64,000 nt of DNA from the NCBI GenBank assembly GCA_963803085.1, contig CAWDLE010000019.1, forward strand, positions 124,001 through 188,000, given 5' to 3'. The notes below the pieces were generated by a model. It saw only the letters and a list, made by a program, of their open reading frames with translations, did no database searches and had not been told where the DNA came from. Position numbers and translations under genes: made by a program. The stretch's first letter is position 1. Each line of letters starts with the position of its first letter. Below are positions 52,726 to 64,000 of the stretch, one piece after another. This stretch comes from JACVRW01 sp963803085 (GTDB lineage Bacteria; Actinomycetota; Thermoleophilia; Solirubrobacterales; Thermoleophilaceae).

Positions 52726-54726
52726 GTGCCGAAGTTCGAGCTCAACTCCGCCTATAAGCCCGTAGCCGACCAGCCGACCGCGGTGGCTGGGCTTTCGCAG
52801 GGCATCGAGGACGGCGACCGATTCCAGACGCTTCTCGGAGTGACCGGCTCGGGCAAGACGGCCACGATGGCGTTCACGATCGAGCAGGTCCAGCGGCCGT
52901 CGCTCGTGATAGCCCACAACAAGACGCTCGCCGCCCAGCTCTGCAACGAGTTCCGGGAGTTCTTCCCGAAGAACTCGGTCGAGTACTTCGTCTCGTACTA
53001 CGACTACTACCAGCCTGAGGCGTACGTCCCGGCCCAGGATCTCTACATCGAGAAGGACTCCTCCATCAACGAGGAGATCGACCGCCTCCGGCACGCGGCC
53101 ACCAGCGCGCTGTTCGCGCGGCGCGACGTGATCGTGGTGGCGTCGGTCTCCTGCATCTACGGACTCGGCTCGCCCGACAAGTACAACGCCCAGGTCACGC
53201 TCTTGAAGAAGGGCGAGATGGTGGATCGCGACGAGGTGCTTCGCAAGCTCGTCGACAACATGTACACGCGCAACGACCAGGCCCTCGGCCGCGGCACCTT
53301 CCGCGTGCGCGGCGAGACGCTCGAGGTGTTCCCGGCCTATGCCGAGACCGCATACCGGGCGGTCTTCTTCGGCGACGAGATCGAGGCGATCCAGCACTTC
53401 GACCCGCTCACCGGCGAGGTGTTCGCGGAACTCGAGCACGCCGGCATCTGGCCCGCCACGCACTACGCCACTGACCGTCCGACCATCGAGCGCGCGGTCG
53501 GGGAGATCCGTGACGAGATGGAGGCGCGCTGCAAGGAGCTCGAGGAGCAGGGCAAGCTGCTCGAGTCGCACCGGCTGCGCCAGCGCACCCAGTTCGACAT
53601 GGAGATGATGCGCGAGCTCGGCTTCTGCAACGGAATCGAGAACTACTCGCGCATCCTGGACGGCCGCGCGCCCGGCGAACGGCCCTTCTGCCTGCTCGAC
53701 TTCTTCCCGGACGACTTCGTGTGCTTCATCGACGAGTCGCACCAAACGGTGCCGCAGATCGGCGGCATGTTCGAGGGCGACCGCTCGCGCAAGAACACCC
53801 TGGTGGACTTCGGCTTCCGGCTGCCGAGCGCGCTCGACAACCGGCCGCAGACCTTCGACGAGTTCCTCGCGCACACGCCGCAGATCGTGTTCGTCTCGGC
53901 TACCCCGAGCGACTTCGAGCGCAACCACTCGTCCCAGATCGTCGAGCAGATCGTGCGCCCGACCGGCGTGGTGGATCCCGAGGTCGACGTCCGCGAGACG
54001 AAGAACCAGATCGACGACCTGATGGAGGAGATCCGCAAGCGGGTGGAGGTCGAGGAGCGGACGCTCGTGACCACGCTCACGAAGAAGATGTCCGAGGACC
54101 TCACGGACTACCTGCTCGAGTACGGCTTCAAGGTCCGCTATCTGCACTCCGAGATCGACACCCTCGAGCGCATCCAGATCATCCGCGAGCTGCGGCTCGG
54201 CGAGTACGACGTGCTCGTGGGCGTGAACCTCCTGCGAGAGGGGCTCGACCTTCCGGAGGTCTCACTGGTGGCGATCCTCGACGCGGACAAGGAAGGCTTC
54301 CTCCGCGGCGAGACCTCGCTGATCCAGACGATCGGCCGCGCCGCCCGGAACATCCGCGGCAAGGTGATCATGTACGCGGACAAGGAGACGGCCGCGATGC
54401 GCACCGCGATCTCAGAGACGGACCGCCGCCGCGCGATCCAGGTGGCGTACAACGAGGAGCACGGCATCACGCCGGCCACGATCCAGAAGGGCATCTCCGA
54501 CATCAGCGACTTCCTGATGTCGGAGTCGAAGGTCCCGGCCGGTCGCGGACGCCGCAGGCGCGATACCGAGGGCATGTCGGCCGAGGACATCCGGCGCACG
54601 ATCGTGGAGCTGGAGGAGGAGATGCTGGCCGCCGCCGACGACCTCCGGTTCGAATACGCGGCCAAGCTGCGCGACGAGATCAAGTCGCTCCGCCACGAAC
54701 TCGCCGAGGTCGAAGCCGGCGCCTGA
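52726..54726 (+). CDS. uvrB: UvrABC system protein B
   Basis: DNA damage-verification helicase of nucleotide excision repair. The 666-residue protein has Walker A GVTGSGKTATM, the beta-hairpin YYDYYQPEAYVP, the helicase motifs (FIDESHQTVPQ, EGLDLPEVSLVAILDADKEG), and the C-terminal UVR domain (IVELEEEMLAAADDLRFEYA) that recruits UvrC. The start is GTG. No LexA-type box was seen upstream, in contrast to uvrA at the end of the window. Confidence 0.97.
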   Translation: MPKFELNSAYKPVADQPTAVAGLSQGIEDGDRFQTLLGVTGSGKTATMAFTIEQVQRPSLVIAHNKTLAAQLCNEFREFFPKNSVEYFVSYYDYYQPEAYVPAQDLYIEKDSSINEEIDRLRHAATSALFARRDVIVVASVSCIYGLGSPDKYNAQVTLLKKGEMVDRDEVLRKLVDNMYTRNDQALGRGTFRVRGETLEVFPAYAETAYRAVFFGDEIEAIQHFDPLTGEVFAELEHAGIWPATHYATDRPTIERAVGEIRDEMEARCKELEEQGKLLESHRLRQRTQFDMEMMRELGFCNGIENYSRILDGRAPGERPFCLLDFFPDDFVCFIDESHQTVPQIGGMFEGDRSRKNTLVDFGFRLPSALDNRPQTFDEFLAHTPQIVFVSATPSDFERNHSSQIVEQIVRPTGVVDPEVDVRETKNQIDDLMEEIRKRVEVEERTLVTTLTKKMSEDLTDYLLEYGFKVRYLHSEIDTLERIQIIRELRLGEYDVLVGVNLLREGLDLPEVSLVAILDADKEGFLRGETSLIQTIGRAARNIRGKVIMYADKETAAMRTAISETDRRRAIQVAYNEEHGITPATIQKGISDISDFLMSESKVPAGRGRRRRDTEGMSAEDIRRTIVELEEEMLAAADDLRFEYAAKLRDEIKSLRHELAEVEAGA

Positions 54727-54728
54727 CG

Positions 54729-54757
54729 TTGACGAACGGGACTTTTCGCCTGAGAAT
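54729..54757 (+). promoter_or_regulatory. Sigma-70-type promoter of the PKD protein gene
   Basis: TTGACG (54729-54734) and GAGAAT (54752-54757) are 17 bases apart. A GGGAG ribosome site precedes the ATG at 54774, so this gene has a short leader. Confidence 0.5.
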
Positions 54758-54773
54758 GGGGTAACGGGAGCCC

Positions 54774-55550
54774 ATGGCGCTCCGAGCCCGAATTCTCGCC
54801 GTCCCGCTGGTTGTCCTGTCGCCGCTGGTTGCAGGTGCTGTCGATGCGAGCGCCCAACCGGGCCCCGGTGGCGACCGCCCCACAGCTTCGTTCGTCTTCA
54901 CGCCCGAGGCCCCGACCGTGGGCGAGACCGTCACGTTCACGTCGACGTCCCAGCCGTCACCCGGTGCCTCCATCACGGACTTCGCATGGGATCTCGACGG
55001 GGTGGGCAAGTTCGACGACTTCAACGGCGCCACGGCCACGTGGTCATTTTCGGAGCCTGGCGCGCACACCGTCCGCCTGCGGGTCAGGCAGGAGAAAGGA
55101 AAGGAGGCGGTGGCCACACGCGAGGTGATCGTCGCGGCTCCGGCGCCGCCACCGCCACCGCCACCGGCGCCGGGCAGCCCGCCGCCGTCCGGCAGCAGCC
55201 CGCTGATGCTGAGCCCATTTCCAGTCGTCCGGATCGCCGGCACGGTGCTGCCTCGGGGAGCGCTCGTCCGCATCCTCTCGGTACGCGCGCCGCTTGGTGC
55301 GCGCATCCGAGTCCGATGTAGCGGAACCGCGTGCCCGCTCGCGTCCGTGGCACGCACGAGCACGACGAGGGTCATGCGACTGCGGCGCTTTGAGCGCAGG
55401 CTCCCCGCAGGGACCCGGCTGCGCATCTTCGTCCGGAAGCGGGACAGGATCGGCAAGTACACGCGTTTCGCGATCCGTGCCGGAGCTCCGCCGCGGCGCC
55501 TGGATCTCTGCCTGTACCCGGGTCGTGCGAGACCGGCTCCCTGCCCCTAG
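54774..55550 (+). CDS. Secreted PKD-domain protein with lineage-specific C-terminal module
   Basis: A 258-residue exported protein: signal peptide (ARILAVPLVVLSPLVAGAVD), one PKD domain (PTASFVFTPEAPTVGETVTF ... HTVRLRV), a polyproline linker (about residues 122-137) and a C-terminal beta module (FPVVRIAGTVLPRGALVRIL ... GKYTRFAIRAGAPPRRLDLC ... CP) with paired cysteines. The module recurs in the following broken gene, so the two are tandem paralogues. A cell-surface or matrix role is likely; the ligand is unknown. Confidence 0.82.
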   Translation: MALRARILAVPLVVLSPLVAGAVDASAQPGPGGDRPTASFVFTPEAPTVGETVTFTSTSQPSPGASITDFAWDLDGVGKFDDFNGATATWSFSEPGAHTVRLRVRQEKGKEAVATREVIVAAPAPPPPPPPAPGSPPPSGSSPLMLSPFPVVRIAGTVLPRGALVRILSVRAPLGARIRVRCSGTACPLASVARTSTTRVMRLRRFERRLPAGTRLRIFVRKRDRIGKYTRFAIRAGAPPRRLDLCLYPGRARPAPCP

Positions 55551-55643
55551 TCCTCCCCCGGCGCGAAGGGATGACGGAACCACCCATTCCTGCTTTTCTC
55601 AGGCTACACCTGAGGCCCCTCCATTGGATAAGGACGTCCTGCA

Positions 55644-56666
55644 CTGGTCCGTCGCAGTCTCATTCCCGCCCTGCTAATCCTGCTCCTGCTGCCCGCCGCC
55701 AGCCATGCGCAGGCGGCCGCGTACGTCATCGCGCCTCACCAGCCGAGCGCGGTCACGGGCGACCAGGTGACGTTCCAGGCCGTAACGGACAATCCGGGGC
55801 CAGGCGTGAATACGTTGGCATGGGACTTTGGCGACGGAGGCAGCGTCACCGACCACGGAACTGACCGTGACCCACGTCTACACCGAGGCCGGCACCGTAC
55901 GTCGTCACACTGAGCGTGCTCGAGTCCGACGGGACGACCGGCCCGCAGGACACGACAACGATCACAGTGCACGCCCAACGCGGCACCCTCGGCGAGTTTC
56001 AGCTTCACTCCGAGCAGCCCAGTGGCGGGCGAGCCGGTTTCGTTCGCGGGCGGAAGCGATCCCGACGGCGACTCCGTGACGCGCCTGTGGGACTTCGGGG
56101 ATGGCGCAACCGATACCGGGCCGACACCCAGTCATACCTACGCGAATGCGGGTGACTACACCGCCACGCTCACAGCGACCGACGAGCACGGGGCGTCGGG
56201 GACCACATTCCAAACAGTGACGGTAAGGGCACCGACCGAGGCGCCGCCTGCCGAAGGGCCGCCGGCCAGCGCTCCCGTTGCCGGATTGAAGCCGCTCGGA
56301 GACCCTTTCACCCCGCTCGTCCGTATGCGCCCGTTCCCGGTCGTGCGGATCGCCGGTGTGGTGCTTCCGCGTGGAGCACGGGTGCAGATCCTGTCGGTGC
56401 GAGCGCCGCGCGGTTCGCGGATACAGGTGCGCTGCCTCGGTCGTGGTTGCCCGGTCGGCTCGATGGCCACCACGAGCGCCAAGCGGCTCGTCCGACTCCG
56501 CAAGTTCGAGCGTAGGCTCGCGGCCGGTACCCGCCTCAGGCTGTTCGTGCGGCAGGAGAACCGGATCGGCAAGTACACGAGCTTCCTGATCCGCGCCGGC
56601 GCGCCGCCGAAGCGGGCGGACCTGTGCCTGTTCCCGACAAGGCGCTCTCCGGGACGCTGCCCATGA
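55644..56666 (+). pseudogene. Second PKD-domain secreted protein, frameshifted
   Basis: Paralogue of the preceding gene. A signal-peptide-like stretch (RRSLIPALLILLLLPAASHA) begins at about 55650 with no standard start codon. The first PKD domain changes frame near 55850 (GDGGSVT to TELTVTHVYTEAGT), 55897 (to YVVTLSVLESDGTTGPQD) and 55981 (to APSASFSFTPSSPVAGEPVS); frame 0 meets TGA at 55911. From about 55983 to the stop the frame is open, covering a second PKD domain and the C-terminal module (FPVVRIAGVVLPRGARVQIL ... GKYTSFLIRAGAPPKRADLC). Confidence 0.82.
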
Positions 56667-57068
56667 CGCGCGCGTGGACGGCAGCGCTGGCGGTGCTTGC
56701 CTTCGGGGCGGCGTTCCTGGTGGCCAGCGCGGCGCTCGGAGGCGAGGCCGAGCCGGACAGCGAGCACCGAGCCCGCCCACGTCCGGTTGAGCTCCGTGGC
56801 GGCCCTGCCCACCCTGGCGAAGGATCCGGCGGTCGAACTCGCGCGGGCTCGCCGGGAGGCCCGCCGCGAGCGGCTCCGGGCGGCTGCGAGGCGCGCCGCG
56901 GCGCCGGCCGAGCTCCCGGCGGCACCGGCGCCTGTGGAGACGCCGACCACGACCGTGCCGGAGCCCGTCGCGCCACCCACGCCCCCTCCGGTAGCTGTGC
57001 CCACGCCAACCCCGCCACCCGCACCCGCACCCACACCGCCAGCCGAAACGTTCGACGATTCCGGATGA
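56663..57068 (+). pseudogene. Membrane-anchored Pro-rich protein, frameshifted
   Basis: An N-terminal membrane or signal helix (TAALAVLAFGAAFLVASAAL) reads from ATG 56663, which overlaps the previous stop. After about 56765 the sensible frame is the next one: EPAHVRLSSVAALPTLAKDP, a basic helix (ARARREARRERLRAAARRAA) and a Pro/Thr/Val-rich tail ending PPAETFDDSG at 57068. The two halves make one small exported protein with an unstructured tail. No family is recognised. It was part of an operon with the PKD gene and the kinase-like gene. Confidence 0.7.
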
Positions 57069-57074
57069 GGGCAA

Positions 57075-58446
57075 TTGCGCGCAAGCCACCCAGGCCGCTT
57101 CTCGCAGCTGGGCGAGGTGGTTGACGGCTATGTCGTCGAGGGCCTCGTGGCCGACCGCGGGCACTCCGAGCTGATCTGCGACGCCTTTAGCCTGGACGAC
57201 GAGCGCCGTGACGCTCGTGGTCGCGTGGAGGCGGCCGGTCGACAGGCACGCCTGGCCGCGATTCCGGCGATTGGCGCGAGCACGGGCGGCTCTCGAGCAC
57301 GAGGCGCTCGTGCCCGTCCATGCCGTCGGCGAGCACTCCGGCCGGCCCTATCTCGCCATGGACCGGTATCCCGAGGCGACCTTCGAGGAGCTGCTCGGAA
57401 GCGCTCCTCTTCCGGCCCGCCAGGTGCTCACGCTCCTGGCCCCGGTGTGCGATGCACTCGACCTGGCTCACGCGAATGGTCTGGTTCACCAGAGCCTCTC
57501 CGACACCAGTCTCCTCATGGAGGGCGATTCGCTCTTCCTCGACGGATTCGGCCTGGCGGGCGGTCCGCGGGAGCTGAGCTTCGAGTCGGTGGGCGTGCAC
57601 GAGGTGCGCTACTGCCCGCCGGAGGAGCTGCGAGGCGAGCCGCTCGAGCCGGCCAGCAACGTGTATTCGCTCACCTCGCTGCTCGTCCACGCGATCACCG
57701 GCACGACGCCCTACCACGGCGCCCCGGCCGCCCAGGCCTACGGGCACCTGGTGGAGCCCCCGCCGCGGCCGAGCGCTCACCTGCGACGGCTCGGCACCGC
57801 ATTCGACGACGTCGTCGCGCACGGCATGGCCAAGGAGCCAGGGGAGCGGCCCGCGTCGGCCGGCGAGCTGCTGCGCGAGGCCGCCGCGGCGCTCGGCGTG
57901 GAGCTGCCCAAGCGGCAGCGTCCGGCGTGGAGCTGCCCAAGCGGCACGCGTCCGGAGAGGGCCAGGAGAGCGCGCGCCACCGTTCCGCTCCGGTCCGCAT
58001 CCGCCGCGTCCCCGGGCCGGCGGTGGCCGCGCTCGCGCTCGCCGCGGCTGATCGTCGGCCTGGCGGTCGGGGTCGTGCTGGATCCGTTCGACGGCGGTCG
58101 CGCCCCGGCCGCGGGGCCGAGCGTCGACGCGCGGGCACTCGGGCGACTCGACGACCAGCGCACGCCGCTGAGGGCGACCCTCGCGGGCAGCGAGACCCCG
58201 CAGGAGCAGGCGGCCGCGGCCGCCGAGCTGGCGGACGCGTACGGCCGGTTGGCGGATGCGGCCGAATCGCCGCGGCTGGCGTCGGCGGCGCAGGCAGCCG
58301 AGCGCGCGTACGAGGACCTGGGAGCGGCAGCAGGCGCGGGGAGCGCTGAGCAGTTCGCGGCGGCGTCCGACGGCGTCACGCGCGCAGATGCCCGGCTCGC
58401 CTCCATCGCCGCGGCCAGCGTTAATTTGCAGGATGAGCGCAAATAG
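57075..58446 (+). pseudogene. Serine/threonine kinase-like protein (pseudokinase), frameshifted
   Basis: A protein kinase fold is recognisable: N-lobe (LGEVVDGYVVEGLVADRGHS), hinge (RPYLAMDRYPEATFEELLGS), catalytic loop region HQSLSDTSLLM and activation start LDGFGLAGG. The catalytic HRDxKxxN is replaced (HQSLSDTS) and the DFG Asp is displaced, so it was probably a pseudokinase even when intact. Frame changes occur near 57205, at a 29-bp-spaced duplication at 57894-57946, and near 58045, after which a membrane helix (LIVGLAVGVVLD) and an Ala-rich helical domain follow. A shorter open frame from 57208 to 58446 could still be translated. Confidence 0.75.
57894..57946. repeat. 24-bp direct repeat, 29 bp apart, shifting the kinase frame
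   Basis: CGGCGTGGAGCTGCCCAAGC followed by GGCA occurs at 57894-57917 and again at 57923-57946. The 29-base offset is not a multiple of three, so the duplication itself moves the reading frame. Confidence 0.93.
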
Positions 58447-58473
58447 CTAGGATGAATCGCGTGCTCCCTCGTG

Positions 58474-59925
58474 ATGAGCCGCGCCGGATGCGCGCTGATT
58501 TCAACGCTCGCGCTGCTCGCCGTCGCGGCTCCATCCGCGTTCGCGGCGCAGGATGTCCAGCGCCTGAAGTATCGGGTCGGCCCCGTGCAGGTGACGCCGG
58601 GCCAGAACCGGATCGCGTACGACGTGCTCGGGCAGAAGCCCCAGGTCGACGGCTACATCACCCGCATCAAGGCGAACCTCGTGAAGGCCGATGGCAGCGT
58701 CCCGCCGTCGAGCCAGATCATGTTCCACCACGGCGTCTGGCTCAACATGTCCAAGCAGGACGCCAGCACCAACCGCACACTGCCGGAGCGCTTCTTCGCC
58801 ATCGGCGAGGAGAAGTCGATCCTGACGCTGCCGCGAGGCTTCGGCTATCCCTACCGCGCGACCGATAGCTGGCTGCTGAACCACATGATCCACAACCTCA
58901 CGCCGCGCAGCTACCAGCTCTACTTCACCTACGAGCTCGACTTCATCCCTGCCACCTCGAAGAAGGCTGCGCGCACGCGCCCGGTGCGGCCGATCTGGAT
59001 GGACGTGAGGAACGGCAACCTCTACCCGGTGTTCGACGTTCTGAAGGGAACCGGTCGAAGGGGCCGCTTCACCTACCCGACCCAGGCAAAGGCTCCCTAC
59101 GGGTCGGGGCCGCCGCAGAACGAATGGACGGTCGACCGCCCTGGTGTCCTCGTGGCCACAGCGGGACACCTTCACTCTGGCGGTCTCTGGAACGACCTCT
59201 ACGTGCGCAGAGGGGCGAAACGGGCACACCTGTTCCGGTCGACTGCGAAGTACTGGGAGCCCGCCGGCCCGGTTTCATGGGATGTCTCGATGACCGCGAC
59301 CCGGCCGGACTGGCGGGTGAAGCTGAAGCGAGGCGACGTGCTCAGCACCACCGTCACGTACGAGACGCGCCGAGCCGCGTGGCCCGAATCGATGGGGATC
59401 ATGGTCGCCTACATGGCCGACACAGGGCGCGGTGCGAACCCCTTCACGACCCGGGTGGACAAGCCCGGTCGGGTCACACACGGCCACCTCAAGGAGAACT
59501 CCAATCACGGCGGCAGGCCCACGAGCATGCCCGACGCACGGGCGCTCGTCGCAAGCGCATTCAGTGGCTCGCTGATTGACGTGAAGGACTTCAAGTACAC
59601 GGTCGGTGACCTCGGCCTGCCCGGCGATGCGGGACGGCCGCCGGTGATCCAAGCCGGCCAGGCGCTCACCTTCCGGAACAGCGACGACGGGAAGGAGATC
59701 TATCACTCGATCACCTCCTGTAAGGCGCCGTGCAACCGTTCCACCGGCATCGCGTACCCGATCGCAGACGGTCCCGTGCAGTTCGAGTCAGGGCAACTCG
59801 GCACTCGGCTGCCCGGCGTGGGAACGGTCGAATGGAAGACGCCGGACAACCTCAATCCGGGCACCTACACGTACTTCTGTCGCATTCACCCGTTCATGCG
59901 AGGGGCCTTCCGGGTCAAGCAGTAG
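58474..59925 (+). CDS. Secreted SURNod19-like copper protein with C-terminal cupredoxin domain
   Basis: Exported protein of 483 residues (signal peptide to about AFAAQ). The first 330 residues match the pattern of SURNod19/PHM-like proteins: FHHGVWL (His 85, 86), SWLLNHMIHNL (His 137, 140), AGHLHSGG (His 232, 234) and GIMVAYM (Met 307, 310), a set that resembles the copper ligands of peptidylglycine monooxygenases. The C-terminal domain (about 385-483) is a cupredoxin with ligands in YHSIT and FCRIHPFM (Cys 469, His 472, Met 475). A copper redox enzyme or copper-binding surface protein is inferred; the substrate is unknown. GTG 58471 is a possible start one codon earlier. Confidence 0.78.
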   Translation: MSRAGCALISTLALLAVAAPSAFAAQDVQRLKYRVGPVQVTPGQNRIAYDVLGQKPQVDGYITRIKANLVKADGSVPPSSQIMFHHGVWLNMSKQDASTNRTLPERFFAIGEEKSILTLPRGFGYPYRATDSWLLNHMIHNLTPRSYQLYFTYELDFIPATSKKAARTRPVRPIWMDVRNGNLYPVFDVLKGTGRRGRFTYPTQAKAPYGSGPPQNEWTVDRPGVLVATAGHLHSGGLWNDLYVRRGAKRAHLFRSTAKYWEPAGPVSWDVSMTATRPDWRVKLKRGDVLSTTVTYETRRAAWPESMGIMVAYMADTGRGANPFTTRVDKPGRVTHGHLKENSNHGGRPTSMPDARALVASAFSGSLIDVKDFKYTVGDLGLPGDAGRPPVIQAGQALTFRNSDDGKEIYHSITSCKAPCNRSTGIAYPIADGPVQFESGQLGTRLPGVGTVEWKTPDNLNPGTYTYFCRIHPFMRGAFRVKQ

Positions 59926-59946
59926 GCGCTCTGTACGCTCCCGTCA

Positions 59947-60580
59947 ATGAGCGAGGGGAGTGGAAAGCAGTCCACGGCGGCGGCGGCAGGCGACCGGGTG
60001 CGCGCCGTGCTCGAGGCGGCGGAGCAGAGCGCCGCTGAGCTGCGCGCTGAGGCGGCGCAGGAGATCGACGCGCAGCTGGAGCGAGCCGAGGCGGTCGCGG
60101 CCCGACTCGCCGAGCGCGCCAACCAGATCGAGCGGTCGCTCCAGGCCATCGCCGACAGCGTCCGCGACGAGCTCTCGGCGCTGAGGGCCGACCTCGAGGA
60201 GCTGCGCGCGGTGGGGGAGGGCGTGACGGAAGCGCGGACGGACGGCCGAGGTTGCGGCCGCGGAGCCCGAGCCGGCGGAGCCGGCGCCAGCGCCCGCGGC
60301 GGCCACTGAGGCGGAGCCGGAGCCGGCCGAGCCGGAGCCCGCCGAGCCGGAGCCCGCCGAGGCCGAGCCGGAGCCGGATCCCGCCGAGCTCGCGCCCGCG
60401 GCTTCGCCCGCCGCCGGCCCGCCCAGCGGCGACGGCCACGAGGGCGCCCGGGTGATCGCCCTCAACATGGCCCTGAACGGGTCGCCCCGCGAGGAGACCG
60501 CCCGCTACCTCGACGAGAACTTCGAGCTGGAGAACCCGGAAGCGCTGCTCGACGAGGTGTACGCGCGCGCCGGCAGCTAA
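59947..60580 (+). pseudogene. Coiled-coil protein with conserved C-terminal motif, frameshifted
   Basis: From ATG 59947 a helical coiled-coil region (GDRVRAVLEAAEQSAAELRA ... ALRADLEELRAVGEGVTEAR) reads to about 60235. The next frame then gives a Glu/Pro/Ala-rich linker and a conserved-looking C terminus (ARVIALNMALNGSPREETAR, then YLDENFELENPEALLDEVYA) to the stop at 60580. A tandem ACGG-ACGG at 60237-60244 suggests a 4-base duplication. TACGCT lies seven bases before the ATG. If intact it would be a cytoplasmic, possibly DivIVA-like or polar protein; this is weak inference. Confidence 0.68.
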
Positions 60581-60623
60581 GAGGCCGGACCCAGTCCGCC
60601 GGTCCCCGGGATGGACGTTCGCG

Positions 60624-61010
60624 CTAGACCGGCGAGGCGAGCTCGACCAGGTTGCCGTCAGGGTCGCGGATGTAGGCCACGTCCTGTCCCCATGGCTTCG
60701 TCTGCGGCGCGCTGACCGAGGCGGCGCCCTCCTCGACGGCACGGTCGAAGGCGGCCTGGACGTTGTCGGTCACGAAGCAGACCTCGAACGGTGGCCTGCT
60801 GTTGGGTCCCTCCTCGGGCCGGTAGACCCCCGGCAGGTTCGCCGCGGCGAGCTCGTGGGCGGCGAAGGCGAGGGCGGTCTCGCCGGTGTCCAACTCGGCG
60901 TACTGGCCGCTCTCATGCAGAAAGCGGCGTCGCTGCCCCAGCGCCCTCTCGTAGAAGTCCAGACTGGATGCGACGTCGGAGACATAGAGGATCGTGTAGC
61001 CGAACTGCAT
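60624..61010 (-). CDS. VOC family protein (glyoxalase/bleomycin resistance-like)
   Basis: A 128-residue single-module VOC protein (FGYTILYVSDVASSLDFYER at the start, VAYIRDPDGNLVELASP at the end) with the expected Glu at both metal positions of the second half. It may be a lyase, dioxygenase or binding protein. TAGGGT is eight bases before the ATG. It diverges from uvrA, and the LexA-type box lies in the shared spacer. Confidence 0.87.
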   Translation of the reverse strand: MQFGYTILYVSDVASSLDFYERALGQRRRFLHESGQYAELDTGETALAFAAHELAAANLPGVYRPEEGPNSRPPFEVCFVTDNVQAAFDRAVEEGAASVSAPQTKPWGQDVAYIRDPDGNLVELASPV

Positions 61011-61051
61011 CGCCCGTCACCCTAGTCCTCGAACCCCGCAATCTGCGTAAA

Positions 61052-61067
61052 ACGAACTGGTGTTCGA
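61052..61067. promoter_or_regulatory. LexA-type SOS box upstream of uvrA
   Basis: ACGAACTGGTGTTCGA contains CGAAC-N4-GTTCG, the operator pattern bound by LexA in Gram-positive bacteria and actinobacteria, as a near-perfect palindrome. It lies 15 bases before a TACACT -10 hexamer (61082-61087), so LexA would cover the -35 region. Damage induction of uvrA is the expected result. Confidence 0.85.
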
Positions 61068-61098
61068 TCCGCCAGCGGCTCTACACTCGTTATTCGCA

Positions 61099-63972
<2,874 letters not shown>

Positions 63973-64000
63973 CGTCCGCGCGTCCGCGCGGCCGAGCGTT

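Noticed and set aside
37477..54147. Long antisense frames opposite polA (37477-39081) and uvrB (52564-54147)
   Set aside because: Composition is typical of mirror frames and no start region or domain is present.
61060..61098. GTG 61060 as uvrA start
   Set aside because: It lies inside the LexA-type box and upstream of the -10 hexamer; homology begins after GTG 61099.

Overview
The window is GC-rich bacterial chromosome with almost no spacer DNA, many 4-base stop/start overlaps (ATGA, GTGA) and frequent GTG or TTG starts. Gene content (HadAB-like dehydratases, hrcA-dnaJ-prmA, F420-type LLM oxidoreductase, ACT-malic enzyme, PPi-type phosphofructokinase) and a lineage-typical secreted C-terminal module (GKYTRF...P.R.DLCL...CP) point to an actinobacterium, most likely Thermoleophilia/Solirubrobacterales. 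That placement is inference from protein style; no rRNA is present. No prophage, integrase, transposase gene, CRISPR array or tRNA was found: this is core chromosome with a few decayed accessory loci.

Layout. 1-7.5 kb: 3' end of a sigma-70 gene, MFS exporter, a two-subunit MaoC-type dehydratase, then hrcA-dnaJ-prmA, a cyclase and a HAD hydrolase. 7.5-11 kb: yqeY-phoH-ybeY-era and an acetyltransferase. 10.9-23.7 kb: hisIE and a split tryptophan pathway, trpEGDC and trpFBA, separated by moxR, DUF58, transglutaminase and HtrA genes. 23.8-28.2 kb: a DMT permease, a SnoaL-like protein, a PPi-type phosphofructokinase, an orphan solute-binding lipoprotein and an EamA pseudogene. 28.3-34.7 kb: a complete branched-chain amino acid type ABC operon (livKHMGF) followed by three small membrane genes. 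34.7-45.2 kb: epimerase and ACT-malic enzyme, polA, LLM oxidoreductase, a small basic protein with a cold shock protein, a membrane-anchored molybdoenzyme, a frameshifted VOC protein and an FAD oxidoreductase. 45.2-50.8 kb: rpsA-coaE-lytic transglycosylase, an arginase-fold protein and an ABC-F ATPase. 50.8-61 kb: secreted and envelope genes, uvrB, and a run of frame-broken genes (PKD protein, Pro-rich protein, pseudokinase, coiled-coil protein) around an intact SURNod19-like/cupredoxin protein. 61-64 kb: uvrA behind a LexA-type box.

Three themes cross the annotation. First, many transcription-unit-leading genes have a -10-like hexamer (TAGCCT, TAGGGT, TACACT, CACAAT) only 6-11 bases before the start codon and no Shine-Dalgarno sequence, which looks like widespread leaderless transcription; it was used here to choose several starts. 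Second, spacers carry a family of palindromic elements with an outer box (ACAGCAYTGARRRG) and, in most copies, an inner palindrome built on GCGACCGTCCTGCC. Third, frame breaks are concentrated in seven accessory loci while the housekeeping genes are intact, which favours real gene decay over random sequencing error.
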